64,000 bases of DNA. Origin: Shimia biformata. GTDB taxonomy: Bacteria; Pseudomonadota; Alphaproteobacteria; Rhodobacterales; Rhodobacteraceae. The notes beneath the pieces were generated by a model that saw nothing but the letters and a program-made list of their open reading frames with translations, was not told the DNA's origin and searched no databases. The position numbers and the translations under genes were made by a program. Where the stretch lies: contig NZ_JAFEJK010000005.1 in the NCBI RefSeq assembly GCF_016888515.1, forward strand, positions 1 through 64,000, read 5' to 3'. Below are positions 8,197 through 16,963 of the stretch, piece after piece; within the stretch, counting starts at the first letter, position 1; each line of letters starts with the position of its first letter.

Positions 8197-9594
8197 ATGA
8201 AGCCCGACACCGCCACCCCCCTGCCCCCCTATTTCAACATCAATCCCGACCAGGCGCTGGCGCAGCTGGGCGAGCCGGCCACCACCGCCGGGTTCGAACG
8301 CATTGCCCGCGCCTGCGAAGCCGGGCGCAGCGACCTGGCCAGCCGGGGTCTTGAGGAAAGCGGGACGCGATCCCTGCGGCTGTTCTCGACCTGGGAAATC
8401 ACCCGCTATCTGATCCCCGTCGCCACCGGCCATTTCCGCCGCGTGCTGAAACAGAACCCCGACCTGCCGCAGGGCCGGTCGGAAACCCAGGGCGGCGCCA
8501 AGTGGTTCACGCTCGATGAGGTCTTGCGCCTGCGCGCCCATTTCGCCGCCGAAGGTTCCAAGGCCAAGGACTACCAGCCCTATCGCCCCGAAGGGCAGCC
8601 CGCCAAGATGGTGGCCGTGGCCAATTTCAAGGGCGGGGTGGGCAAGACCTCGACCGCGGCGCATCTGGCGATGTCGGCGGCGCTGGATGGCTACAGGGTG
8701 CTGGTGGTGGATCTCGATAGCCAGGGGTCCATGACCTCGATCTTCGGCGGCAAGGTGGCGGATGAATGGCAGACCGTCTTTCCGCTGATCGCGCGCCACT
8801 ATGGCCGTCAGCTGCAATCGGACAACCAGCGTCGGCTGGACCGGGGCGAGGCGCCGCACCCTCTGGATGACAGCCTGGCCGAGGCGCTGGATGTCTCCGC
8901 CCAGTCGCTAGTGCAGAAGACCCACTGGCCCAATATCGACCTCATTGGCGCGCAACTGAATCTTTACTGGGCCGAGTTCCAGATCCCGGTCTGGCGCATG
9001 GCAGCGCGGGGCTGGAAACTGTGGGACGCGCTGACCGAGAGCTTTGTCGCCGACGGTATCCTCGATCAGTATGACGTGATCTTCCTCGATACGCCCCCGG
9101 CACTTGGCTACCTGACGATCAACGGGCTGGCGGCGGCGGATATACTTTTGGTACCGCTTGGAGCATCTTTCCTCGAGTTCGACTCGACGGGGCGGTTCTT
9201 TGACATGCTGCATTCGACCTTTTCTTCAATCGAAGAGGCCGAGAACATGGCTGCGCGTGCTTTGGGGCGCGAGGGGCTGAGTTTCGAATGGGACGCGGTG
9301 CGCGCCGTGGTCACCCGCTATGACGGTAGCCAGCAGGCCGAGCTTGCGGCGCTGATGCAGGCCTATCTTGGCCCCACCCTGTCGCCGCACCGACAGGATT
9401 TCACCGCGCTGATCGGTCAGGCCGGCGAACAGGTGCAGGGCATCTACGAGGCCGATTACCGCGATTTCAACCGCGAGACCTATGTCCGTGGCCGCGAGAC
9501 CTTTGATGCCACCTATGCCGCGTTCAAGCAGCTCCTGATAGGAGCCTGGCGGCGTGACGAGATGGCAGAGCAGGCGGCGACGGCGGCCGAATGA
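8197..9594 (+). CDS. parA: Plasmid partition ATPase, ParA family
   Basis: 465 residues. The deviant Walker A motif ANFKGGVGKTSTAAHLAMSA and the following VLVVDLDSQGSMTSIFGG identify a ParA/MinD-type P-loop ATPase; FLDTPPALGYLTINGL is the Walker B region. The N-terminal 110 residues (ESGTRSLRLFSTWEITRYLI) look like the DNA-binding arm of type Ia plasmid ParA proteins, which bind their own promoter. I start at ATG 8197; an upstream GTG at 8107 in the same frame adds 30 residues of lower quality. With ParB and parS-like sites it would move plasmid copies apart at division. parB follows after 85 bases that include one partition palindrome. Confidence 0.92.
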   Translation: MKPDTATPLPPYFNINPDQALAQLGEPATTAGFERIARACEAGRSDLASRGLEESGTRSLRLFSTWEITRYLIPVATGHFRRVLKQNPDLPQGRSETQGGAKWFTLDEVLRLRAHFAAEGSKAKDYQPYRPEGQPAKMVAVANFKGGVGKTSTAAHLAMSAALDGYRVLVVDLDSQGSMTSIFGGKVADEWQTVFPLIARHYGRQLQSDNQRRLDRGEAPHPLDDSLAEALDVSAQSLVQKTHWPNIDLIGAQLNLYWAEFQIPVWRMAARGWKLWDALTESFVADGILDQYDVIFLDTPPALGYLTINGLAAADILLVPLGASFLEFDSTGRFFDMLHSTFSSIEEAENMAARALGREGLSFEWDAVRAVVTRYDGSQQAELAALMQAYLGPTLSPHRQDFTALIGQAGEQVQGIYEADYRDFNRETYVRGRETFDATYAAFKQLLIGAWRRDEMAEQAATAAE

Positions 9595-9596
9595 GG

Positions 9597-9614
9597 TGTT
9601 TCGCGCGCGAAACG
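9597..9614. promoter_or_regulatory. parS-like palindrome, copy 1
   Basis: GTTTCGCGCGCGAAAC is a perfect 16-bp palindrome between parA and parB, immediately after the parA stop. Its outer half-sites (GTTTC...GAAAC) match those of the chromosomal parS consensus, with a plasmid-specific GCGCGC centre. It is the probable ParB-binding centromere site. Confidence 0.75.
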
Positions 9615-9679
9615 AGTCGGCGCGGTGACCATCTGTTCATTGTTAACGGGCAGGATCGGGCGAAAGAGGAGACAGAGAC

Positions 9680-10729
9680 ATGGCCAAACGCAAACGTCTG
9701 AGCGGCCCCAACCCCGACTACCTGCCGAAGGGCGGGCTTGAAACCGAGGCGATGTTCCCGGCCTATGCCGACGGGGGCTATCTCCGCCCTGCCCCGCCCA
9801 TTGCCGAGGTTGCCGGCGAAGCCGCGGCGACGGCTGCGCTGGACGAGGTATCTTCGGCCTGGGAAACCGCGCGGCTGAACGGGCGGCTGGTGCTGGAACT
9901 GCCGCTGTCGGATGTGCAACTGGATTACCTCGTGCGCGACCGGGTGGCCGAGGATGATGACGAGATGCGGTCGCTGATGGCCTCGATCGCGGCGCGTGGC
10001 CAGCAGACCCCGATCGAGGTTGCGGACCTTGGCGACGGTACGTTCGGCCTGATCTCGGGCTGGCGGCGCTGCCGGGCGCTGGACCGGCTGCTGGAGGACA
10101 CTGGCGAGGACCGGTTCGGCACGGTGCTGGCGCTGTTGCGGCGCCCCGAGGAGTCGTCGGATGCCTATCTTGCCATGGTCGAGGAAAACGAGATCCGCGT
10201 CGGCCTCAGCTATTTCGAGCGCGCCCGCATCGTGGCGAAATCCGTAGATCAGGGTGTGTTCGTGACACAACGGGACGCGCTGCAGGCGCTGTTTGCCAAT
10301 GCCAGCCGCGCCAAGCGGTCCAAGATCGGCACATTTCAAAGCATCGTGCGGGCGCTGGACGGGCACCTGCGGTTCCCCGAGGCCATCGGCGAACGGCTGG
10401 GCCTGCAACTGGCGAAGGCGCTGGATGGCGACGGCGAGTTTGCCTCCAGGATCATCACCGACCTTGAACGTGCTGCGCCAACATCCGCCGAGGCGGAACA
10501 GGCCATCCTGCAGGCGGCGCTGGCCCCTGCCCCCGTTTCGGCACAAAAACAGTCCCTAACAGGCGGTTTAGAGACTGATATTGCGGTTTCTGACAGGTCG
10601 GAGACGGTCCAGCTGCGGCCCGGTCTTCAGGTGCAGACCCGTGTCGACGGCAGCCTTGTGATCAGGGGCGCGGCGGTGGATGCGGATATGCGCGACGCGT
10701 TGATTGGTTGGCTGGAGCAGAATTTCTGA
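9680..10729 (+). CDS. parB: Plasmid partition protein, ParB family
   Basis: 349 residues, start supported by GAGGAG upstream of ATG 9680. The ParB N-terminal domain runs over residues about 70-190, with VRDRVAEDDDEMRSLMASIA, RGQQTPIEVADLGDGTFGLI and SGWRRCRALDRLL. This is followed by EENEIRVGLSYFERARIVA (the ENxxR-type CTPase/clamp region) and a central helix-turn-helix zone (TQRDALQALFANASRAKRSK). The last 40 residues are a probable dimerisation part. It should bind the GCGCGC-centred palindromes found on both flanks of this gene and work with ParA. A parS-like site follows 47 bases after its stop. Confidence 0.92.
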   Translation: MAKRKRLSGPNPDYLPKGGLETEAMFPAYADGGYLRPAPPIAEVAGEAAATAALDEVSSAWETARLNGRLVLELPLSDVQLDYLVRDRVAEDDDEMRSLMASIAARGQQTPIEVADLGDGTFGLISGWRRCRALDRLLEDTGEDRFGTVLALLRRPEESSDAYLAMVEENEIRVGLSYFERARIVAKSVDQGVFVTQRDALQALFANASRAKRSKIGTFQSIVRALDGHLRFPEAIGERLGLQLAKALDGDGEFASRIITDLERAAPTSAEAEQAILQAALAPAPVSAQKQSLTGGLETDIAVSDRSETVQLRPGLQVQTRVDGSLVIRGAAVDADMRDALIGWLEQNF

Positions 10730-10776
10730 CAAATCGCCGTTTGTCTTGAAAAGGCAAAGGTCAAATTTTCGTAAAA

Positions 10777-10794
10777 TGTTTCGCGCGCGAAACA
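10777..10794. promoter_or_regulatory. parS-like palindrome, copy 2
   Basis: TGTTTCGCGCGCGAAACA, a perfect 18-bp palindrome and the longest of the three copies. It lies between the convergent parB and ugd genes, one base past the ugd stop. Confidence 0.75.
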
Positions 10795-10795
10795 C

Positions 10796-12124
10796 TCACT
10801 CGGCGCTGTTCAAAAATCCCGTGCGTCCGATGCCTTCGTAGCCGATGAACCCGGCGCGCTTTGCATCCCGGGGATCATAGATATTTCGGAAATCGGCCAG
10901 CAGCGGGGTTTCCATCTTGCGGGCCAGCTTTTTCAGGTCCAGCGCGCGAAACTCGTTCCACTCGGTCAGGATCACCAGAAGATCGGCCTTCTGCGCCGCC
11001 CTATAGGCATCTTCGACCCAGGTGACACCGGGCAAAAGCGCCTCGCCCTCGTGGCGGCCCTGCGGGTCGGTGACGCGCACCTTGGCCCCGCCGCCGACCA
11101 GTGCCGGTACGATGGTCAGGCTGGGCGCGTCGCGCATGTCGTCGGTATTGGGTTTGAAGGTCACGCCGAGGATGCCGATGGTCTTGCCGTTGAAGCTGCC
11201 GCCGCACAGGTCCAGAAGCTTGTCGACCATGCGCCGCTTGGTTTCCTCGTTCACCTTGATCACGGTCTCGGTGATCTGCATCGGCACCGCGTTGTCCTGA
11301 CCGATCCGCGCCAGCGCCTTGGTGTCCTTGGGGAAACAGGACCCGCCATATCCCGGCCCGGCATGCAGGAACTTGTTGCCGATCCGCCCATCCAGCCCCA
11401 TGCCCTTCGACACCTGCTTGATATCCGCGCCCACCCGTTCGCACAGGCTGGCGATTTCATTGATGAAGGTGATCTTGGTGGCAAGGAAGGCATTGGCGGC
11501 GTATTTGATCATCTCGGCCGACTCCAGGTCGGTTGTGACAATCGGAAAATCGCGCAGATAGAGCGGGCGATAGATTTCGGCCATCACCTGTGCCGCGCGG
11601 TCGTTCTGGACGCCGACCACAACGCGGTCCGGTTTCATGAAATCCTCGATCGCGGCGCCTTCGCGCAGAAACTCCGGGTTCGAGGCGACGTCGAAGTCAA
11701 GCTCCGGGTTGGCCTTGCGGATCGCCTGCTTGATCTGCCGGTTGGTGCCCACGGGCACGGTCGATTTGGTGACCACGACAAGATAGCCGCTGGCGGCGTG
11801 GGCGATCTCTTCCGCGGCGGCCATCACATAGGTCAGGTCGGCATGGCCGTCGCCGCGCCGGGTTGGGGTGCCAACGGCGATGAACACCGCCTCGGCGCCC
11901 TCGATCGCGGCGTTCAGGTCCAGCGTGAACGACAGGCGTCCCGCGGCCACGTTCTTGGCCATCAGCGCATCGAGGCCGGGCTCATAGATCGGCACCTCGC
12001 CGCGCTCCAGCATCTCGATCTTCCTGGGATCCTTGTCGACACAGACGACCTCGTGTCCGAAATCCGAAAAACAAACCCCCGAGACCAGGCCGACGTAGCC
12101 CGTGCCGATCATTGCGATTTTCAT
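10796..12124 (-). CDS. ugd: UDP-glucose 6-dehydrogenase
   Basis: 442 residues, normal for the family. It oxidises UDP-glucose to UDP-glucuronate with two NAD+. The NAD-binding N-terminus is MKIAMIGTGYVGLVSGVCFS; the family signature with the catalytic cysteine is GPGYGGSCFPKDTKALA; the C-terminal UDP-binding domain has GILGVTFKPNTDDMRDAPS. It is the last of the minus-strand sugar-nucleotide genes, 111 bases after rmlA. On the minus strand upstream of it, TTCAAG and TATATT are spaced 17 bases apart and could be a weak promoter of its own. UDP-glucuronate would make the exported polymer acidic. Confidence 0.95.
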   Translation of the reverse strand: MKIAMIGTGYVGLVSGVCFSDFGHEVVCVDKDPRKIEMLERGEVPIYEPGLDALMAKNVAAGRLSFTLDLNAAIEGAEAVFIAVGTPTRRGDGHADLTYVMAAAEEIAHAASGYLVVVTKSTVPVGTNRQIKQAIRKANPELDFDVASNPEFLREGAAIEDFMKPDRVVVGVQNDRAAQVMAEIYRPLYLRDFPIVTTDLESAEMIKYAANAFLATKITFINEIASLCERVGADIKQVSKGMGLDGRIGNKFLHAGPGYGGSCFPKDTKALARIGQDNAVPMQITETVIKVNEETKRRMVDKLLDLCGGSFNGKTIGILGVTFKPNTDDMRDAPSLTIVPALVGGGAKVRVTDPQGRHEGEALLPGVTWVEDAYRAAQKADLLVILTEWNEFRALDLKKLARKMETPLLADFRNIYDPRDAKRAGFIGYEGIGRTGFLNSAE

Positions 12125-12235
12125 GTCTGTGCCCCTTGCCGTCGGCTGTCACAGCCTGCCCTGTTTGTCGGCAATATATGGTCTTGGTTGCGTTACTTGA
12201 AGCTGAAACCACACCGCATCGGGCCGGGTCCTGAC

Positions 12236-13111
12236 CTAGCCGTCTAGAAGCCGCAGCAGGTAGGCACCATAGCCGTTCCTGCCGACGGTTGCGGCGCGTG
12301 CGCGCAGTTGGTCGGCGGTGATCCATCCTGCGGCAAAGGCGATTTCCTCGGGGCAGCCGACCTGCTGGCCCTGGCGCTCGGACAGGGTGCGCACGAAGTT
12401 TCCCGCGTCCAGCAGGCTGGCATGGGTGCCGGTGTCAAGCCAGGCAAAGCCGCGGCCCATCTGCTCGACCGTCAACAGGCCGTCTTTCAGGTAGCTGTCC
12501 AGCAGGTCGGTGATCTCAAGCTCGCCGCGAGCTGACGGGGTGACGGCGCGGGCGCGGGCCGGGGCATCGCCATCCAGGAAATAAAGCCCGGTGACCGCAA
12601 AGGGCGAGGGCGGATGTGCCGGTTTCTCGACAATGGCGCGGACCTGGCCCTGGCTGTCGCAATCGACCACGCCATAGCGTTCGGGATCGGCCACGCGATA
12701 GCCGAACACGGTGCCGCCACTGGTGCGGGCATCCGCCGCCGCCAGCACCTCGGGCAGGCCGTGGCCAAAGAAGATGTTGTCGCCCAGCACCATGGCGCTG
12801 GGGGCCCCGTCGAGGAAGGCATCTGCCAGAAGATAGGCCTGCGCCAGCCCGTCGGGAGAGGGCTGTTCGATGAAACTCAGCGACAGCCCCCACTGGCTGC
12901 CATCGCCCAAGGCGCGGATGAACTGGTCACGGTCCTGGGGGGTGGTGATCACCGCGATCTCGCGGATGCCGGCCAGCATCAGCACCGACAGCGGGTAATA
13001 GATCATCGGCTTGTCATAGACCGGCAGAAGCTGTTTCGACACGCCCATAGTGACGGGGTAAAGCCGGGTGCCCGCGCCCCCCGCCAGGATGATGCCCTTG
13101 CGCTGTGTCAT
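12236..13111 (-). CDS. rmlA: Glucose-1-phosphate thymidylyltransferase
   Basis: First enzyme of dTDP-L-rhamnose synthesis, coupling glucose-1-phosphate and dTTP. 291 residues from ATG 13111; the open frame extends upstream, but the family N-terminus is [19 protein letters not shown]. Other signatures are [31 protein letters not shown] and [16 protein letters not shown]. The start overlaps the rmlD stop by 4 bases (ATGA type), so the pair is translationally coupled. This is the short dTDP-glucose-specific class of about 290 residues. Confidence 0.96.
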   Translation of the reverse strand: MTQRKGIILAGGAGTRLYPVTMGVSKQLLPVYDKPMIYYPLSVLMLAGIREIAVITTPQDRDQFIRALGDGSQWGLSLSFIEQPSPDGLAQAYLLADAFLDGAPSAMVLGDNIFFGHGLPEVLAAADARTSGGTVFGYRVADPERYGVVDCDSQGQVRAIVEKPAHPPSPFAVTGLYFLDGDAPARARAVTPSARGELEITDLLDSYLKDGLLTVEQMGRGFAWLDTGTHASLLDAGNFVRTLSERQGQQVGCPEEIAFAAGWITADQLRARAATVGRNGYGAYLLRLLDG

Positions 13112-13974
13112 GCTTGTCCTTCCAGCCTGTCGATCACACGGGCCAGCCCCGCCTTCCAATCCGGTTGTGTAATGGCGAAATCGGCCTGAAGTGCGGCGCA
13201 ATCCAGCCGGGAATTGAGCGGCCGTCGCGCCGGGGTGGGGTAATCGGCGGTGGTGATCCCGGTGACGTCGACGGCGCGACCCGCGATGCGGAATGTTTCG
13301 CGCGCGAAACCGGCCCAGCTGACCGCCGGGGCGCCGGCATAGTGATAGATCCCGCCCGGATGTCCCGCGATCAGAGCTTGTGCCAGCGTGATCAGGGTCT
13401 TGGCGATGTCATCGGCGGCGGTCGGGCCGCCGATCTGGTCGTCCACCACCCAGAGCGCCGACCGGGTGTCCGAGAGCCGCAGCATGGTTTTGACGAAATT
13501 CCGCCCATGGGACGAGAATACCCAGGAGGTGCGCAGGATCAGCGCCTGCCCACCAGCCGCGGCGATCGCCAGTTCGCCTGCCCGTTTCGAGCGGCCATAG
13601 GCATTCAGCGGTGCGGTGGTGGCGTCCGGGGCAAAGGCGGTGGTGCCGCTGCCGTCAAAGACGTAATCGGTCGACAGGTGCAGGAAGGGCAGGCCGCGCG
13701 CGGCGGCGGCCCGGGCCATGGCGCCGGGGGTGTCGCCATTAACGCGCGTGGCGGTGGCTTCGTCCCGTTCGGCGCCGTCGACATCGGTATAGGCGGCGGC
13801 ATTGATCACCGCATCGGCATCGGTGGTGGCGATCCGGGCCATGCAGGTCTCGGGATCGGTCAGGTCGGCCTGGTCCCGGCCCAGAGCGGTGACATGCAGG
13901 CCGGCATCTGCGGCCGCCAGCGCCTGCAGCACATGGGCCACCTGCCCGGTCCTGCCAAAGACCAGAAGCTTCAT
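13108..13974 (-). CDS. rmlD: dTDP-4-dehydrorhamnose reductase
   Basis: Last step of dTDP-L-rhamnose synthesis, reducing the 4-keto group. 288 residues: N-terminal [17 protein letters not shown] (Rossmann glycine motif), [11 protein letters not shown] (catalytic Thr region) and YGRSKRAGE (the YxxxK pair), then [20 protein letters not shown]. It is coupled to rmlA by a 4-base overlap. It contains the third parS-like palindrome, which encodes the residues GFARETF at about 221-227, so the partition site and the coding sequence share DNA. Confidence 0.95.
   Translation of the reverse strand: MKLLVFGRTGQVAHVLQALAAADAGLHVTALGRDQADLTDPETCMARIATTDADAVINAAAYTDVDGAERDEATATRVNGDTPGAMARAAAARGLPFLHLSTDYVFDGSGTTAFAPDATTAPLNAYGRSKRAGELAIAAAGGQALILRTSWVFSSHGRNFVKTMLRLSDTRSALWVVDDQIGGPTAADDIAKTLITLAQALIAGHPGGIYHYAGAPAVSWAGFARETFRIAGRAVDVTGITTADYPTPARRPLNSRLDCAALQADFAITQPDWKAGLARVIDRLEGQA
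13294..13311. promoter_or_regulatory. parS-like palindrome, copy 3, inside rmlD
   Basis: GTTTCGCGCGCGAAAC at 13295-13310, identical over 16 bases to the copies at 9598 and 10778. It is fully within the rmlD coding region, 2.5 kb from copy 2. Confidence 0.65.
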
Positions 13975-14057
13975 CCCTGCCCCGCTGCCGTGACCATTGC
14001 GCCGTCCCTTGCTGCCCCGTCCGTGCCGCCCATGCTACGCGCGCGCCGGGTCCGGGT

Positions 14058-15041
14058 CTATCTTTCGAAATGTCCGGTCTGATGCCAGCGCCAGGCGTCG
14101 GCGATCATGGTCTGCAGGGTCGAGCGGTCCGGCCGCCAGCCCAGCTCGGCCTCGGCGCGGGTCGAGCCCGAGACCAGCCGGGTGCAGTCGCCTGCCCGCC
14201 GTGGCCCCTCGGTAAAGGGCACATCGCGGTTGGTTACGGCGCGGGAATGGTCGATCACCTCGCGGACCGAGAACCCCTTGCCGGTGCCCAGGTTGAAGAC
14301 GCGGCTGTCCTTGCCCGCCAGCAGCCATTTCAGCCCCAGCACATGGGCATCGACCAGGTCACAGACATGTACGTAATCGCGGATGCAGGTGCCGTCGGGC
14401 GTGTCGTAATCGGTGCCGTAGATGGTGAGCGCGGCGCGCTTGCCGGCAATCGCGTCCAGCATCAGCGGAATGAGGTGGGTCTCGGGCTGGTGGAACTCGC
14501 CGACCTCAGCCTCGGGATCGGCACCGGCGACGTTGAAATAGCGGAAGATCACGTGGCGCAGCCCGGTTGCGGCGCCGAAATCGCGCAGCATGTCCTCGAT
14601 CGCCCGTTTCGAGCCGCCATAGGCGTTGATCGGCAATTGCGCACAGTCCTCGTCCAGCGTGACCCCGTCCTGTTCGCCATAGGTGGCGCAGGTCGAAGAG
14701 AAGACGATGTTCAGGCAGTCCGCCGCCACCGCCGCCTCGATCAGGTTCAGCGCACCGGTCACGTTCTCGCGCCAGTAGCGGCCCGGGTCGGTCATGCTTT
14801 CCCCGACCTGGCTGAGCGCGGCGAAATGCATCACCGCAGCCGGGCGATAGGTGGCAAAGACCTGCTCCAGTCGCGCCCGATCCAAGAGGTCGCCCTGCTC
14901 GAAGGGGCCGAATTTCACCGCCTCGGCCCAGCCGGTCGACAGGTTGTCATAGGTGACCGGTGTGAACCCCGCCGCCTTCAGCGCCTTGCACGCATGAGAG
15001 CCGATATAACCGGCCCCGCCCGTCACGAGGATATGTGTCAC
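14058..15041 (-). CDS. galE: UDP-glucose 4-epimerase
   Basis: Interconverts UDP-glucose and UDP-galactose. 327 residues from GTG 15041, chosen because THILVTGGAGYIGSHACKAL follows at once and GGAG lies 8 bases upstream; the frame runs further upstream without support. Motifs: VMHFAALSQVGESM, VFSSTCATYGEQDGVTLDED and YGGSKRAIEDMLRDF (YxxxK). It sits between rmlB and rmlD with 157 bases before it, which include an imperfect TGTCA-N5-TGACA inverted repeat. It supplies UDP-galactose for the mutase at 24713. Confidence 0.95.
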   Translation of the reverse strand: MTHILVTGGAGYIGSHACKALKAAGFTPVTYDNLSTGWAEAVKFGPFEQGDLLDRARLEQVFATYRPAAVMHFAALSQVGESMTDPGRYWRENVTGALNLIEAAVAADCLNIVFSSTCATYGEQDGVTLDEDCAQLPINAYGGSKRAIEDMLRDFGAATGLRHVIFRYFNVAGADPEAEVGEFHQPETHLIPLMLDAIAGKRAALTIYGTDYDTPDGTCIRDYVHVCDLVDAHVLGLKWLLAGKDSRVFNLGTGKGFSVREVIDHSRAVTNRDVPFTEGPRRAGDCTRLVSGSTRAEAELGWRPDRSTLQTMIADAWRWHQTGHFER

Positions 15042-15198
15042 TGTTCCACTCCGGCTTGTCCCTGGCGCTTGTTGCCGGCCCCTTTCTGGCGGCAATCGAA
15101 TCCGCATTCAACCGCCCGTGCGCCGGCTTGTGTCAATTTGTGACAGAGGGGGCAGGGCAGGGGGGGCGGTCCTCTGTTCAGCCCCCGTCAGCTTTCCG

Positions 15199-16239
15199 TC
15201 AGCCGCCCGTGCCCAGCCGTTCCCCGACTCCGTCCCGCGCCTGCAGCGCGCGCCACCAGTCTTCGTTGTCGAGATACCAGCGCACGGTGCGGCGCAGCCC
15301 CTCGTCCAGCGTTACCGAGGGCCGCCAGCCCAGTTCGCTGCGAATGCGGGTTGGGTCGATGGCATAGCGCAGATCGTGGCCCGGACGGTCGGCGACAAAG
15401 GAAATCAGGCTGGAATAGGGTCTGTTCTGCGGGCGCATCCCGTCGAGGATGGCACAGAGCTTGTGGACCAGGTCGATATTGGTGGCCTCATTCTCGCCGC
15501 CGATATTGTAGCTGCGCCCGACCACGCCCTTTTCCAGCACCAGAAGCAGCGCCTCGGCGTGGTCCTCGACATAAAGCCAGTCGCGCACATTTTGCCCCTG
15601 CCCATAGACCGGGATCGGCTTGCCGGCCAGCGCGTTCAGGATCACCACGGGGATCAGTTTCTCGGGGAAATGATAGGGGCCGTAGTTGTTCGAACAATTT
15701 GTGATCACAAATGGCAGGCCATAAGTTTCGCCCCAGGCGCGGACCAGGTGATCGCTGGCGGCCTTGGACGCGGCATAGGGCGAGTTGGGCGCGTAAGGGG
15801 TGTCTTCGGTGAACTGCCCGGTGGGGCCAAGCGTGCCATAGACCTCGTCGGTCGAGATATGGTGGAAGCGGAACCCGGCGGGCCGTCCCGCGCGTTCCCA
15901 GTGGCGGCGCGCCGCCTGCAACAGGGCCATGGTGCCGGTCACGTTGGTCTCGACAAAGGCGGCGGGGGCGTCGATCGAGCGGTCGACATGGCTTTCGGCA
16001 GCCAGATGCATCACCGCATCCGGGGCAAATTCGGCGAAAACAGTGTCTAACATGGCGCGATCGCGGATGTCGGCATGGACAAAGTGATAGTTGGGCGCAT
16101 CGGCGACGGGGGCGACATTGTCGAGGCAGGCGGCATAGGTCAGCGCGTCGAGGTTGAGAACCTCGTGGCCCATCGTGACCGCGCGGCGCACCACGGCGGA
16201 TCCGATGAACCCCGCGCCCCCGGTGACCAGAAGCTTCAT
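15199..16239 (-). CDS. rmlB: dTDP-glucose 4,6-dehydratase
   Basis: Second step of dTDP-rhamnose synthesis. 346 residues. N-terminal [19 protein letters not shown], then [29 protein letters not shown] (catalytic Thr-Asp-Glu), [15 protein letters not shown] (YxxxK) and [14 protein letters not shown]. All the RmlB signatures are present. It overlaps rmlC by 4 bases, so the two are coupled. Confidence 0.97.
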   Translation of the reverse strand: MKLLVTGGAGFIGSAVVRRAVTMGHEVLNLDALTYAACLDNVAPVADAPNYHFVHADIRDRAMLDTVFAEFAPDAVMHLAAESHVDRSIDAPAAFVETNVTGTMALLQAARRHWERAGRPAGFRFHHISTDEVYGTLGPTGQFTEDTPYAPNSPYAASKAASDHLVRAWGETYGLPFVITNCSNNYGPYHFPEKLIPVVILNALAGKPIPVYGQGQNVRDWLYVEDHAEALLLVLEKGVVGRSYNIGGENEATNIDLVHKLCAILDGMRPQNRPYSSLISFVADRPGHDLRYAIDPTRIRSELGWRPSVTLDEGLRRTVRWYLDNEDWWRALQARDGVGERLGTGG

Positions 16240-16805
16240 GGCGTGACCTCGTATCGGAAGGGGCTGGGGCTGTCGGCCAGGGTCGGGGCGGCGGCGTCCT
16301 TGTCAGACAGGATCGCCGCGGCGCGCGTCACGCCCCAGTCGATTGCCAGCGCCGGATCGTCGAAGGCGATGGCGCGGTCGCAGTCGGGAGCGTAGTATTC
16401 CGAGCATTTATAGACGATCTCGGTCTTGTCCATCAGCGTCACGAACCCATGTGCGAAACCTTCCGGGATCAGCAGTTGGCGGCCGTTTTCCGCGCTGAGT
16501 TCCTCCGCCACCCATTGGCCATAGGTCGGTGATCCGGTGCGGAGATCGACCGCGACATCCAGAAGCGCACCCTGCCCGCAGCGCACCAGCTTGGCCTGCG
16601 CATGGGGCGGCGCCTGGAAATGCAGCCCCCGGACGGTGCCTTTCTGCGCCGAGACCGAGTGATTGTCCTGCACGAAATCAATCTCGATCCCGGCTTCGGC
16701 CATCCGCTGGCGGTTCCAGCTTTCGCTGAAAAAGCCGCGCGCATCGCCGAACCGCGCCGGGGTCAGGATGATAACGCCGGGAAGGGGGGTGGTTTCGATC
16801 TGCAT
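16236..16805 (-). CDS. rmlC: dTDP-4-dehydrorhamnose 3,5-epimerase
   Basis: Third step of dTDP-rhamnose synthesis. 189 residues from ATG 16805, preceded by AGGGCGG; a longer frame upstream is unsupported. Cupin fold signatures: [20 protein letters not shown], then [20 protein letters not shown] with the catalytic His, and [13 protein letters not shown], then [12 protein letters not shown]. It is the first gene of the minus-strand rml/galE/ugd series, so the operon promoter should lie between 16805 and 16964, shared with the divergent glycosyltransferase. Confidence 0.96.
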   Translation of the reverse strand: MQIETTPLPGVIILTPARFGDARGFFSESWNRQRMAEAGIEIDFVQDNHSVSAQKGTVRGLHFQAPPHAQAKLVRCGQGALLDVAVDLRTGSPTYGQWVAEELSAENGRQLLIPEGFAHGFVTLMDKTEIVYKCSEYYAPDCDRAIAFDDPALAIDWGVTRAAAILSDKDAAAPTLADSPSPFRYEVTP

Positions 16806-16922
16806 GTCCGCCCTGTGCCTGCCTTCCTGTCCGTGCCGTGTCGCTGCCTTGTGCCCGCCCAGCAGTAGCAAGCCAGCCGGGACCTGTCACGGGAGCAGTG
16901 GCGGGAGGGTGACGGTGGCGCG

Positions 16923-16952
16923 GCTTGGTTTGACAGGGCTTGGTTTGACAGG
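16923..16952 (+). repeat. Tandem 15-bp repeat in the rmlC/glycosyltransferase promoter region
   Basis: GCTTGGTTTGACAGG occurs twice head to tail with an exact 15-base period. Each unit contains TTGACA, but I find no well-spaced -10 element. It may be an operator pair. Confidence 0.5.
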
Positions 16953-16963
16953 GGCGGCATTTC

